Made by a program: the position numbers and the translations under genes. From an uncultured bacterium (GTDB taxonomy: Bacteria; Patescibacteriota; Microgenomatia; UBA1400; UBA12108): a DNA stretch of 59,204 nt. The DNA lies in contig CAJAUT010000023.1 of the NCBI GenBank assembly GCA_903945195.1, positions 1 to 59,204 on the forward strand, in the 5' to 3' direction. Below are positions 16,577-24,703 of the stretch, one piece after another. A model generated the notes under the pieces. It saw only the letters and a program-made list of their open reading frames with translations, did no database searches and had not been told where the DNA came from. Position 1 is the first letter of the stretch. Every line of letters starts with the position of its first letter.

Positions 16577-17365
16577 TCACAGGTCAGACCCTTTTAGTCG
16601 CAGGTAGCGGTGGTATCCAAAGAAACTGGCGACAGAGAGGATGATCAGCCCTACTCCTATATAGATCACGGTTTTTAGTCTAGAACGATTGAGACTAGGA
16701 GCCTTCCGGGAGACTCCCGGAAGGCTGGGAGTAGGAGAACTGCCATAACTCGAGAGATCTATCTCTGTGGAGACGCCCGCGACGGTGGCATCTGAAATAG
16801 GCGAGAGCTCTGGACTAGGTGATGGTTTGGGACTAGGAATGGGTGAAGGAGATGGTGATGGAGTGGGCGTGGGGGTGGATGTAGGGCTAGGACTAGGCGA
16901 GGGTGAAGGAGATGGCGTGGGTACTACAGCTGCAAGACTCACTGTGAGGATATTTGAGTCTCCGGCACTACTAGTTGAACCACCTGTAAATCTACGTAGT
17001 TTGAGATCATAAAGTCCAGGACCTAGGTAATTTGGATCGTCTAGTTTAAATCTGAGTTTCACAGTGCCTGACCAAGTGGCATTTTTTACATCTGTAAAAA
17101 AGAAATTGCTGGAGATATATTCTTTTTCTGGACTACTAATATAATCAATGTAGTCCCCTTTGTTGTTTTGGGTCTCTCCGAAATATTTACTACTAGACTG
17201 TGAACGAATAGTTCCCTGAAGATAGTAATTTGAAGTAGCGGATAGGCTGGCGTTTACTGAAATCTCTAGATTTGAGACTACTGGATCTTTGATAGAGAGA
17301 TCTATTGCATGCGCTGTGCGACAAAATGTCATGACTAGGACTAACCCAAGACAAAGTTTTCTCAT
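16577..17365 (-). CDS. surface protein with Pro/Ser stalk and C-terminal membrane anchor
   Basis: A 262-residue secreted protein. It has a signal peptide at about 1-20 (ending AHA), a beta-rich domain to about 145, a PSPSPSP-type stalk at about 148-186 that would span the cell wall, a linker, and a membrane helix at about 231-250 with a short cytoplasmic tail. No LPxTG motif is visible, so anchoring is probably by the helix. The domain is not recognised. Two palindromic repeats lie in the coding sequence: a 25-bp perfect one at 16701-16725 (encoding LPGVSRKA) and a half element at 16580-16592 that provides the last codons (GSDL). Confidence 0.8.
   Translation of the reverse strand: MRKLCLGLVLVMTFCRTAHAIDLSIKDPVVSNLEISVNASLSATSNYYLQGTIRSQSSSKYFGETQNNKGDYIDYISSPEKEYISSNFFFTDVKNATWSGTVKLRFKLDDPNYLGPGLYDLKLRRFTGGSTSSAGDSNILTVSLAAVVPTPSPSPSPSPSPTSTPTPTPSPSPSPIPSPKPSPSPELSPISDATVAGVSTEIDLSSYGSSPTPSLPGVSRKAPSLNRSRLKTVIYIGVGLIILSVASFFGYHRYLRLKGSDL
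16701..16725. repeat. 25-bp perfect palindrome inside a coding sequence
   Basis: Arms GCCTTCCGGGAG and CTCCCGGAAGGC around a single central A. The same palindrome, with central T, lies inside nfo at 23778-23798. Confidence 0.8.
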
Positions 17366-17387
17366 CAGAAACTAGTTTAGCAAAATA

Positions 17388-18677
17388 TTAATTGATTGTG
17401 ACACGATCTACTGCAGAAATAGCGGAGAGTGGATATTTGCTACTAAACTTTATGCTCCCACCATTTTCTGGAAAAGGATCGTTCATGATGTAGTCACTCC
17501 CCTCCTTGGCTTTGATCACCAAGAAATGGTCTGGTCCACCATAGATACCTACGACAACTGGTCGCCCTGCTGCGAGCTCTTCGTCTATTTTGGCTGTTGA
17601 GGAACCGATCCTAGTACGAGTGATGGTGACTCCATTTACATTCCAGCTACCTTGATTCATATAGGCTGTACTACCCCAAAAAGGATTGCTGCTACTGGCG
17701 ATGTCACCTGGAGTAAGAGATTTGCCGTAGTGGTTTGCGACCATGGCGACACTAGTCACAAGACATCCATACTCTGCCATAGAACTACTAGATAAGCCTA
17801 TCCCCTTGTTGCCCCACTGACTATCTCTTTGATTAAAGTAGCAACCCCAAGAGTCGCATTTAGTTTGATTATTTAAAATACTTGCCCCACCTTGACCAGA
17901 AACGAATTTGCTAAAAGCGCGCAACTGACGCTGGGCTGCTGAAAGAAGTAGTTGATACTTGGTCTCATCGTTTTTAGTATCTGCCAGTAGTTTGTTTTTG
18001 GAAGCGATCTGACCATTTAGCGCTGCTTTGTCTGAGTCGAGCTTGGCTTTGAGAGCTGCGATCTCTTTCATCTTTATTTCTTTTTGTTCTTTTTGCTGAC
18101 TGGCATCTAGGCGAGATTTTTCCAACTGAAGTAACAATGCCTGATCATGATCGCGCATTTTTTTGTTGTACTCCATACCGCGCAAGAGATCGCTTACGCG
18201 TGAAGTTTGTGCAATCAAATCGGTGTTGTAGGTTGTTTTGTGCATGTAAGTTTCTCTAACGCGAGAAATAAAGATTTTTGTAAGATCGTCGAGTGAGAGA
18301 TCGAGGCTATTTATAGTGCCTGACAAATCAGAGATTTCTATATTTAATCTATTTAGCTGCACGGTAGTACTTGTGACCTTGGCTTGCGTGATTTTGATCT
18401 GCGTATTTAGATAATCAAGAGCTGAGGAAAGTGTTTGTTTTTGACCAGAAAGATCGCTCAATTTAGAGTTGCAATCGGAGATGTAAGTATTTAAAGCTGC
18501 TTCATCTTTGGGCACTTCTTCACCACAGGTAGCGGCGTGGGCGGGGGCAGATAGAATACTTAAACTCAACACAATTACCAATAGGGTCTGACCTGGTCTC
18601 CAAATTGTATTTTGAAGTCGACTAAGCAACCCGCTATAGCGGGTTTTACTTAGCAGGTCAGACCCTGGGGTAATCAT
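17388..18677 (-). CDS. coiled-coil / C39-type cysteine endopeptidase, FtsEX partner
   Basis: A 429-residue secreted protein. It has a signal peptide ending AHA at about 48, then a long coiled coil at about 60-255, then a papain-like C39-family domain with C305 (YGCLVTSVAM), H384 (GPDHFLVI) and D400. The layout matches PcsB/EnvC/CwlO-type cell-wall hydrolases or activators that FtsEX controls through the coiled coil. PcsB uses a CHAP domain where this protein uses C39. The ATG at 18677 overlaps the ftsX stop (ATGA). An 84-bp palindromic element (18583-18666) lies between the start and the signal peptide and encodes about 28 extra residues. It likely cleaves peptide bonds in peptidoglycan during division. 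Confidence 0.85.
   Translation of the reverse strand: MITPGSDLLSKTRYSGLLSRLQNTIWRPGQTLLVIVLSLSILSAPAHAATCGEEVPKDEAALNTYISDCNSKLSDLSGQKQTLSSALDYLNTQIKITQAKVTSTTVQLNRLNIEISDLSGTINSLDLSLDDLTKIFISRVRETYMHKTTYNTDLIAQTSRVSDLLRGMEYNKKMRDHDQALLLQLEKSRLDASQQKEQKEIKMKEIAALKAKLDSDKAALNGQIASKNKLLADTKNDETKYQLLLSAAQRQLRAFSKFVSGQGGASILNNQTKCDSWGCYFNQRDSQWGNKGIGLSSSSMAEYGCLVTSVAMVANHYGKSLTPGDIASSSNPFWGSTAYMNQGSWNVNGVTITRTRIGSSTAKIDEELAAGRPVVVGIYGGPDHFLVIKAKEGSDYIMNDPFPENGGSIKFSSKYPLSAISAVDRVTIN
18583..18666. repeat. 84-bp nested palindromic element inside the endopeptidase gene
   Basis: Outer arms AGGGTCTGACCTG (18583-18595) and CAGGTCAGACCCT (18654-18666) match over 13 of 13. The inner arms CTAAG/CTTAG and AACCCGCT/AGCGGGTT add more pairing. 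The length is a multiple of three, so the frame is kept. A single outer arm recurs at 16580-16592. Confidence 0.8.
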
Positions 18678-19540
18678 CGACCATAACGCCGGGTCGCTAT
18701 CAGACTGGCGAGCGCCCCTATCAAACTGGCTAGTAGCACCTGAGCCCCTAGCAAAGACATAATGACCCAAATAGGTACTGGAAGCAGAGTGATGTCGCCT
18801 AGAAAACTCACGATATTTGGGGTCAGGTACAGCAAAGTGAGATAGGAAAATCCCCAACCCAAGATTGCGCCTGTGATGCCATAAATCATACCTTCACTGA
18901 CAAAAGGTGAGCGAATGTACCAAGATGTTGCGCCAAGCAAAGAAAGTGTGTTGATCTCGGTTTTTCTGGCTGTAAATTTAAGTCCCAAGATAATAACGAT
19001 AGTGGCAAGTGAAGCCAAGATGAGTAGTGATGACAAAGCAATACCTGTGGTCCTGATACCTGTGACCCATTTGCGAAGTGTATCGATGACGTCTTTTTGA
19101 AAGACCACTTCCTCTACAAAATTTTGTTTTTGCATAACGGCTGCAATTGTCTCTAAATCAGAAGCATTTTTAGCAGATACTTCTAGACTAGCTGGCAAAA
19201 TATCGGCTGTGACCATCTCTAGGAGCAAAGGATTGTCTGAGTTTTGAGATTTGTAGATCTCTAGAGCATCGTCTTTGGAGATATATTTTGTATTGTCTAG
19301 TTGGACTGTGGAAGCAAGTGTGGACTTTAAAGTTTCTACTTCTGAGGACAAGGTATCGTCTTTAAAAAAGGCTGTGACCTGTGGGCGGGACTCAAAAAAA
19401 GCAAGCATAGAATGAGCGCCTAGTACTACAAGAGCAAAGACACTGACGATAAAGAAAGTAATAGTGGTCATAAAAATAGCCGCTAGGGACTGATAGGGAG
19501 AGCGACGCATGTGTTTGAGGACAGTGTTTTTTTGGGTCAT
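18674..19540 (-). CDS. ftsX: cell division ABC transporter permease FtsX
   Basis: A 288-residue membrane protein with four membrane segments: one at about 22-45, then an extracellular loop to about 165, then three between about 170 and 280. This is the FtsX layout. The loop contains FFKDDTLSSEVETLKSTL and a KDDALEIYKSQN block like known FtsX extracellular domains, which bind the partner hydrolase. It carries no enzyme activity itself and relays ATP use by FtsE across the membrane. It overlaps ftsE and the endopeptidase gene by 4 nt each, so the three are one translationally coupled unit. Confidence 0.93.
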   Translation of the reverse strand: MTQKNTVLKHMRRSPYQSLAAIFMTTITFFIVSVFALVVLGAHSMLAFFESRPQVTAFFKDDTLSSEVETLKSTLASTVQLDNTKYISKDDALEIYKSQNSDNPLLLEMVTADILPASLEVSAKNASDLETIAAVMQKQNFVEEVVFQKDVIDTLRKWVTGIRTTGIALSSLLILASLATIVIILGLKFTARKTEINTLSLLGATSWYIRSPFVSEGMIYGITGAILGWGFSYLTLLYLTPNIVSFLGDITLLPVPIWVIMSLLGAQVLLASLIGALASLIATRRYGR

Positions 19541-20298
19541 GTTTCCTCTCCTTCGGCAAGTTCAGTGGTTCGACTAGACTCACCATCTTTGAGATCTGTC
19601 TGAGCTGAGTCAGACGCGACTTTCTTATGGTGATGTGCACCAGAATCATGAGCTAACTCGCCGTGATCTAAGCGGATGCGACGGAGCTTTAAATCTTTGA
19701 CTAGCTCTAGGTCATGGGTAGCCATGACTACGGTAGTGCCTGCTTCGTTGATATCTTGCAAAAGCTTGATGATAGACATGCCAGTTTTGGCGTCTAGATT
19801 GCCTGTTGGTTCGTCGGCAAAAAGCACTTTGGGTTGAGGGGCAAGTGCGCGAGCGATAGCTACGCGCTGAACCTCGCCACCTGAGAGTTGGACTGGGAAA
19901 TAATCTTCTTTACCTGCAAGTCCGGTGAGTTCTAGTAGTTCTTTGCGACGCTTTTCTACTACATCTCCCTCTAGCCCAATGATATCTAGTGCTAGATCAA
20001 TATTTTCGGCGATAGTGCGATCTAGGAGAAGTTTAAAATCTTGAAAGATGACGCTGATTTTGCGACGAAGAAGAGGGAGATTTTTTGCTGAAATTTTGGA
20101 GATGTCGTCACCTTCTATCACGATCTTGCCTTTTGATAGCGGCAAATCTTTGATAACTGCGCGCATCATAGAAGTCTTGCCAGCTCCAGAGTGTCCCTCG
20201 ACTATGACAAACTCACCTTCACCTACTGCAAAAGAAATGTCTGACAAAGCTTTTGTGCCATTGCCAAAGCTGATTGTGACGTCGTCAAATACTATCAT
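19537..20298 (-). CDS. ftsE: cell division ATP-binding protein FtsE
   Basis: A 253-residue ABC ATPase. Walker A is GHSGAGKT (35-42), the signature is LSGGEVQR (138-145), Walker B is VLFADEPTG (158-166), and the H-loop is MATHD. FtsE ends normally near residue 225; here a charged tail of about 30 residues follows, rich in His, Ser and Glu. It works with FtsX at the division site to activate peptidoglycan hydrolysis. The order prfB, small gene, ftsE, ftsX, hydrolase follows the common prfB-ftsEX linkage, with the 180-residue membrane gene inserted. Confidence 0.95.
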   Translation of the reverse strand: MIVFDDVTISFGNGTKALSDISFAVGEGEFVIVEGHSGAGKTSMMRAVIKDLPLSKGKIVIEGDDISKISAKNLPLLRRKISVIFQDFKLLLDRTIAENIDLALDIIGLEGDVVEKRRKELLELTGLAGKEDYFPVQLSGGEVQRVAIARALAPQPKVLFADEPTGNLDAKTGMSIIKLLQDINEAGTTVVMATHDLELVKDLKLRRIRLDHGELAHDSGAHHHKKVASDSAQTDLKDGESSRTTELAEGEET

Positions 20299-20353
20299 AA
20301 TTTGTTAAATGTTCTTAAAGTCTATCAAGTTTATCAAGCTTCAGACTTTGTTA

Positions 20354-20896
20354 TTAATCTTGGTTTGCAGCCTCATCCGTAGCTGGTGCTGCATTTACTT
20401 CTAATACTTTGAGTTTGCCTACGTCCATAAGCCACCCGGCCTTTTTGCCCTGGTTGGTCTCTCCCCAGACCGTGACTCTATCTCCAACTAGTAGATCTAG
20501 GTCGACTACTGATGAAGTCACATATACCCACTGAGTTTTGTTGGCTCCGCGCTCGATATGATGACTACCTTCGCCGTCTATACCACCAGACATAAGAATA
20601 CCTTCGGCTTGGTCTCTAAATGTTTTTTCATCGGCACTGCCAAATGTGTCTCCAACTTTGACAGTTGTAGAGCTAGTTAATTCTTGAGTGGCTGGAGTTA
20701 ATAGACCAGTGCCGCCTGATTTTAGTCTTTGCTGGGCCACATAAAAACCAGTGCCTAGACCTAGGAAGATCCCAACCATGATGAGAATAGGGGTAAGTTT
20801 TGATTTTTGTACCGGCTCCATAACAACATCCTCCAATATTTTTTTATCTTCTTTGACTTCTGCACCTGCTAAATTGATTTGTTTGAGATCGTCCAT
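20354..20896 (-). CDS. membrane-anchored protein, unknown
   Basis: A 180-residue protein with a cytoplasmic N-terminus of about 32 residues and one membrane helix at about 36-52 (TPILIMVGIFLGLGTGFYVA). An extracellular region follows, ending in a beta-rich segment (about 115-165) with VYVTSSVVDLDLLVGDRVTVWGET-like strands that could be an OB-type fold. A strong ribosome-binding site, GGAGG five bases before the ATG, fixes the start. It lies between prfB and ftsE on the same strand. A role in division or envelope assembly is inferred only from position. Confidence 0.75.
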   Translation of the reverse strand: MDDLKQINLAGAEVKEDKKILEDVVMEPVQKSKLTPILIMVGIFLGLGTGFYVAQQRLKSGGTGLLTPATQELTSSTTVKVGDTFGSADEKTFRDQAEGILMSGGIDGEGSHHIERGANKTQWVYVTSSVVDLDLLVGDRVTVWGETNQGKKAGWLMDVGKLKVLEVNAAPATDEAANQD

Positions 20897-20973
20897 AAAA
20901 TCCTCCGTATAAGATATGCGACTTTTTCACTATACCATCCCCCTTCGCTGAAAGCTACGGAGGGACAGGTATC

Positions 20974-22017
20974 TTAGGGTAGCATTTTCAATTCGGCTTG
21001 GATGAAACCATCTAGATCGCCGTCTAGGACATTTTCTGCCTGACTAGTTTCATACTGAGTCCGGACATCTTTGACTAGTTTGTAGGGATGTAGGACATAG
21101 GAGCGGATCTGGTTGCCAAAGCTAGCTACACGATACTCACCTTTAGCTTTGTCTATCTCGGCGAGACGTTTGGATTCTTCGATCTCCCAGAGTTTAGCTT
21201 TGAGTTGGCGCATACAGATATCTCTATTTGACTGCTGATAGCGCTCCTGGGTCGAGACGATCACGATACCTGATGGCTTGTGGATCAGACGCACAGCAGT
21301 AGAGACTTTGTTGACGTTTTGGCCCCCGTGTCCACCAGCGCGGAAAAACTGCCACTCAATATCTTCGTCACGCACCACTACGTCAGGCGTATCCTCTTCG
21401 ACTGCTGGCAAGACTTCGACCAAGCTAAAACTGGTTTGGCGTAGGTTGTCGGCGTTGAAGGGGCTTTGGCGCACGAGGCGGTGAGTACCCTGCTCGCGTT
21501 TGAGGAGACCGTAGGCACTTTTACCTTTAAATTTGATGGTTACAGATTTGATCCCGGCTTCATCCCCTCTTGTTTCATCCATGATTTCGTAACCCCAGCC
21601 TGTGCGCTCGGCGTAGCGTAGATACATGCGTTCAAGCATGCCGGACCAGTCCATGGCTTCGGTGCCACCAGCGCCTGCATGGATAGAAAGGATGGCATCT
21701 AGTCCATCGTAGCGACCAGAGAGATAGGTTTTCATTTCTAGTTTGGCTAGAGCAGACTCTGCGATGCGCTCATATTTTTCTACCTCGTCACCTAACTCTA
21801 TGGCGGTTTCGGCGTCGGCGATAGAAGTCTCGACAGCCTGATGTGTGTCTAGGATGTCATCTATCTCCGAAAGCCTTTGCGATTTTTTTTGTGCGTCTTC
21901 TTTGCCCCAAAAGTCGCCTGCCTCCATTTCCGTGAGGAGACTAGTTTTTTCAAGCTGGATTTCATCTAGCTTGAGTTTGGTTTTGAGATCGCCTAGGCGA
22001 GTGCGTAGATCTGACAT
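20974..22017 (-). CDS. prfB: peptide chain release factor 2
   Basis: A 347-residue class I release factor. The stop-recognition tripeptide is SPF at 185-187, the RF2 form that reads UGA and UAA. The catalytic GGQ is at 231-233 in [10 protein letters not shown]. The N-terminal helical domain begins at residue 1. Many bacteria make RF2 through a programmed +1 frameshift near codon 25; here the frame is continuous and no in-frame UGA is seen. The presence of RF2 agrees with UGA being a stop codon. It heads the ftsEX block. Confidence 0.95.
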   Translation of the reverse strand: MSDLRTRLGDLKTKLKLDEIQLEKTSLLTEMEAGDFWGKEDAQKKSQRLSEIDDILDTHQAVETSIADAETAIELGDEVEKYERIAESALAKLEMKTYLSGRYDGLDAILSIHAGAGGTEAMDWSGMLERMYLRYAERTGWGYEIMDETRGDEAGIKSVTIKFKGKSAYGLLKREQGTHRLVRQSPFNADNLRQTSFSLVEVLPAVEEDTPDVVVRDEDIEWQFFRAGGHGGQNVNKVSTAVRLIHKPSGIVIVSTQERYQQSNRDICMRQLKAKLWEIEESKRLAEIDKAKGEYRVASFGNQIRSYVLHPYKLVKDVRTQYETSQAENVLDGDLDGFIQAELKMLP

Positions 22018-22147
22018 GAGTATATTGTACCAGGGAAAAAGATCTCTTGGCTACGCTAGAAATGACAAGCTATGTCTGATTTGGTTGTTTAGCTGGCGGG
22101 GGAGGGGGGTCATTTTCGGCAACTATTACTAACGATTCCAAATATGC

Positions 22148-23278
22148 GGTTTAATTTAGGTTAAGTGTTGGTAATTTAGCCGTTTGGTGGGTAAAAGCGG
22201 GTTAGGTAGAAGTACCAGGAAATGAGATTTTCTTTGCTCGTTTGGGTCATTCCACGATGTATCAATATTTTGTTGTCGAGCTGGGAATATGACCCCTCAG
22301 AACTGTTGTTGTCTTTGGGGAGACCTGGGTAGCGGAGATAGGTAAACATGTTGGGGAGAGCTTGGTAAAGATGTTGGTAGGCTTGACGAAGATAGGGATG
22401 GGTATACCACCACTTGGGAGTCTTTCTTTCAGGATCAGCATTGAGTGTCTTTTGAGTGAAGAATTGATAGTGCTTCTGATAGAGTCGTAGAAACCAGCGG
22501 ATGAGGATTTTGGCTTCGTAGGGAGTGTTTATTTTGTTGATATGTTGGGCTAGTAATAGAAGATCTTTTCCCGCCTCAGTTTGTGGGTTTTGAGTGAGCA
22601 AAGTTTGAATCCTGGTTTGGATATGGACAAGGCATCGCTGAATTGGGATAGTAAGTCCCCTGCAGGCAGAATCCATCGATTTCTTGCCATCAAAGACAGC
22701 AGCTTTGAAGGGATAGTTTTCACTCTGCAACCACTCAAGGTCGCACTTGATAACTGCGAGGTATTCTCCATCCGCTAGTGACCAATAAATGCGTCCTAGT
22801 GCTGAGTCTCTATAGGTAATCACACAACGCTCTCCAAACCAGTCAGCATCGATTAAAAGATAGCCCGTACAACTACTCCACTCGTCAGTGTTTTTGAGCT
22901 GTGACAAATATTCTTTTGAGGTGGGAGGATTTGCTAAATATTGCTGGAACCTAATACTCAAGGTGGGGACAGAGTAACCAGAAAGTTCACTCAAATAGGC
23001 GAGGGTCAGGGTGTGTCTCACCCACTGAGAAAACAGTCGAAATATCTTGCGACTGGAGACTCTACTTTTGTGGCCTAAACTAAAACAGAAGCGACAGGAT
23101 TGGCAATAATACCGACCCTTTCCTTTACCAGTCTTTCCCCATTTAATGGCAGGGTTTTGACACTTTGGGCAGTGGTGAACACACTTGTTTTTTTCATAGG
23201 TAGATATTCTATGTGCAAATTAGTGCGAAGACAAGGGAAAAAGAATCGTTTTTACCAACATTTAACCTAAATTAAGCC
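22148..23278 (-). mobile_element. complete insertion sequence with inverted repeats and 8-bp target duplication
   Basis: A 1131-bp element. The terminal inverted repeats are 27 bp (22148-22174 and 23252-23278), nearly identical: GGTTTAATTTAGGTTAAGTG at the left end, and a right end that differs at two bases over the 27. The flanks carry AAATATGC on both sides (22140-22147 and 23279-23286). It holds one transposase gene reading on the minus strand. The clean duplication suggests recent insertion. The transposase has an N-terminal zinc ribbon as in IS1249/IS256-type elements. Confidence 0.9.
22176..23219 (-). CDS. transposase with N-terminal zinc ribbon (IS1249/IS256-like), start unclear
   Basis: The frame opens after a stop at about 23220 and runs to 22176, about 347 codons. 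The N-terminal part carries CPKCQNPAIKWG and YYCQSCRFCF, a Cys4 zinc ribbon. A DDE-type core follows, with IDADWFGERC, VFDGKKSMDSACRG and a C-terminal SEGSYSQLDNK block (candidate third acidic residue). No ATG, GTG or TTG precedes the zinc ribbon in this frame; the first is a GTG at 23021, which would delete it. An ATG at about 23194-23196 in the neighbouring frame is followed by seven A, a possible slippage site. The element is otherwise intact. Confidence 0.75.
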   Translation of the reverse strand, partial: FAHRISTYEKNKCVHHCPKCQNPAIKWGKTGKGKGRYYCQSCRFCFSLGHKSRVSSRKIFRLFSQWVRHTLTLAYLSELSGYSVPTLSIRFQQYLANPPTSKEYLSQLKNTDEWSSCTGYLLIDADWFGERCVITYRDSALGRIYWSLADGEYLAVIKCDLEWLQSENYPFKAAVFDGKKSMDSACRGLTIPIQRCLVHIQTRIQTLLTQNPQTEAGKDLLLLAQHINKINTPYEAKILIRWFLRLYQKHYQFFTQKTLNADPERKTPKWWYTHPYLRQAYQHLYQALPNMFTYLRYPGLPKDNNSSEGSYSQLDNKILIHRGMTQTSKENLISWYFYLTRFYPPNG

Positions 23279-23350
23279 AAATATGCTAAAAGCTCTATTT
23301 CTGATATTACCACTTCTTTCGGCATTTCATCTGGATCCTCTGGCATAGTA

Positions 23351-24190
23351 TTATTTTAGCAGATTTTTGACGCGATCGATGTTGGCGCGGTCGGGGCCGG
23401 TGCCGTCACCTGGCACTTCGAGGATGAGTGGGAGATGAGCAAGCTTGGGATGATTGATGAGCATAGATAAACCTGCGTCCCCGATATAGCCATCTCCGAT
23501 GTTTTGGTGATTGTCACGACCGCTCCCAAGAGGAGTCTTACTGTCGTTTAAGTGTAAGAGCTCCACCTTGTCTACCCCAATAGTACTTTCGATTTCTTTG
23601 ATCCACATCTCTAGACCATCAGCAGTCGTAAAATTGTACCCTGCTTCAAAGGCGTGAGCCGTATCTAGGCAGACTTTGAGCCTGTCTGATGGTATAGCAT
23701 CTAAAATATCTTTTAGTTCTTTGAGTGAGCCTATCTTGCCGTTTTGGCCGGCCGAGTTTTCGAGCAACAAAATTGAACTTCCGGGAGTCTCCCGGAAGGC
23801 TTGCTCGATGGCAGAGATGACCTGGGCGCGATCGTGAGCCCAGCCTCTACCCTGATGAGAGCCTATGTGTAAAACTACCCCAGCGCTCCCGATCAATGCA
23901 GAGTTTTTCATATCCATGATAATGGCTGTTTTAGATTTTTCTAAAAGTTCTGGATTGTCGGAGGCCAAATTGGTGAGATAAAGCGCGTGGATATAAACAG
24001 GGTTTAGATCGTGTTGGGTTGTTAATCGGCGAAATCCTTCGGTAAGCTCAGGGCTATAGAGTGAGCGCGCCCACATGCGAGGGCTCCCGGCAAAAATCTG
24101 CATAGCATTGCCACCAATGTTTAGGGTGTTTGTGACGGCATTTGTTAACCCTCCAGAACAAGAAACATGTCCGCCTATGCGACGTGTCAT
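23351..24190 (-). CDS. nfo: endonuclease IV (apurinic/apyrimidinic endonuclease)
   Basis: A 279-residue TIM-barrel AP endonuclease of the Nfo family. Family motifs are GGHVSCSGGLTNA at the start, MQIFAGSPRMW, LHIGSHQGRG, LLENSAGQ, CLDTAHAFEAGY and LLHLNDSKTPLGSGRDNHQNIGDG. They provide the ligands for the three zinc ions. It cleaves the DNA backbone 5' of abasic sites in base-excision repair and works with uracil-DNA glycosylase (present at 54417). A 21-bp palindrome (23778-23798) sits inside the gene, encoding part of AFRETPGSS in a surface loop region. AAAGGAA lies about 9 bases before the ATG. Confidence 0.95.
   Translation of the reverse strand: MTRRIGGHVSCSGGLTNAVTNTLNIGGNAMQIFAGSPRMWARSLYSPELTEGFRRLTTQHDLNPVYIHALYLTNLASDNPELLEKSKTAIIMDMKNSALIGSAGVVLHIGSHQGRGWAHDRAQVISAIEQAFRETPGSSILLLENSAGQNGKIGSLKELKDILDAIPSDRLKVCLDTAHAFEAGYNFTTADGLEMWIKEIESTIGVDKVELLHLNDSKTPLGSGRDNHQNIGDGYIGDAGLSMLINHPKLAHLPLILEVPGDGTGPDRANIDRVKNLLK
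23778..23798. repeat. 21-bp perfect palindrome inside nfo
   Basis: CTTCCGGGAG-T-CTCCCGGAAG. It shares its arms with the 16701-16725 palindrome inside the surface-protein gene. Confidence 0.8.
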
Positions 24191-24205
24191 AAATGATATT
24201 CCTTT

Positions 24206-24275
24206 GGGGAGACACCTCCCGCCTTCGGCGTCCCGACTCTGCCTTCGGCAGGGTCTCCTGTCGAGGAGTCTCCCC
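24206..24275. repeat. cloverleaf-forming palindromic element upstream of nfo
   Basis: A closing 7-bp stem GGGGAGA/TCTCCCC encloses three hairpins: CGCC-TTC-GGCG (24220-24230), CTGCC-TTC-GGCAG (24239-24251) and CTCCT-GTCG-AGGAG (24255-24268). A four-way junction results. The element lies in the nfo 5' leader. It is not a tRNA, because no anticodon loop or T loop is present. Confidence 0.7.
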
Positions 24276-24296
24276 GAACTTGGACAGACTTTGGAC

Positions 24297-24689
24297 TCAT
24301 GGCGCCTCCGTTTTTATAGTTGATTTATTTTCATATTCGGTGACGACACCTTTACAAAATTCGTATTTAATTTTTTCGGCTTCACGGCGCGGCAAGTCTT
24401 TTAATGTTTCTGTAGTTTTGCTGACTAGCTCATTGATGATAGGTTCTGATTTTCCTTTTGTCACGTCAGACAAATAGGCTTGCCCATTTTGCAATGCATC
24501 ACCCACACTAGCTCCTAGTACATTTGCAACTCTATCGATTTGATCAGTGGCAGTAGAAATAGTTAATTTTTTGTTTGTAGTACTTTCAGACATGACAATC
24601 GGGGTATTTTTGTGACTAGATTTGGTGTAAAAAATATAGCCACCATAGATGAGACCTATTAGTAAAATGATTCCGATCAAACGCTTCAT
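24297..24689 (-). CDS. small membrane-anchored protein, unknown
   Basis: About 130 residues from the ATG at 24689: MKRLIGIILLIGLIYGGYIFY is an N-terminal membrane anchor or uncleaved signal, followed by a polar domain with a helical C-terminal half (residues about 75-125) ending in a Lys/Glu-rich tail. The family is not recognised. A longer frame upstream overlaps the permease gene and is not supported. It is the last gene of the minus-strand ABC block and ends 106 nt before nfo. Confidence 0.65.
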   Translation of the reverse strand: MKRLIGIILLIGLIYGGYIFYTKSSHKNTPIVMSESTTNKKLTISTATDQIDRVANVLGASVGDALQNGQAYLSDVTKGKSEPIINELVSKTTETLKDLPRREAEKIKYEFCKGVVTEYENKSTIKTEAP

Positions 24690-24703
24690 AGCACTAGTAT
24701 AGC

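Larger units (their letters stand above)
22070..23346 (-). pseudogene. small ORF split by IS insertion
   Basis: If the IS (22148-23278) and one copy of the 8-bp duplication AAATATGC are removed, the flanks join into one uninterrupted frame. It runs from an ATG at 23344-23346 to a TAG at 22070-22072 and encodes 45 residues: an acidic MPEDPDEMPKEVV start, an IEIELLAYLE-like helix and a PPPPP segment near the end. The family is not recognised. The gene lay between nfo and prfB on the same strand. The 5' part left is 23279-23346 and the 3' part 22070-22147. Confidence 0.55.

Noticed and set aside
18678-18857. Longer start for the C39 endopeptidase
   Set aside because: The upstream part lies fully within ftsX in another frame. 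The ATG at 18677 overlaps the ftsX stop in the ATGA form used elsewhere here.
20974-22017. Programmed frameshift in prfB
   Set aside because: The frame runs from the first ATG through GGQ without an in-frame stop.
24206-24275. The cloverleaf upstream of nfo as a tRNA
   Set aside because: Hairpin loops are TTC or GTCG tetraloop-like; no seven-base anticodon or T loop exists.
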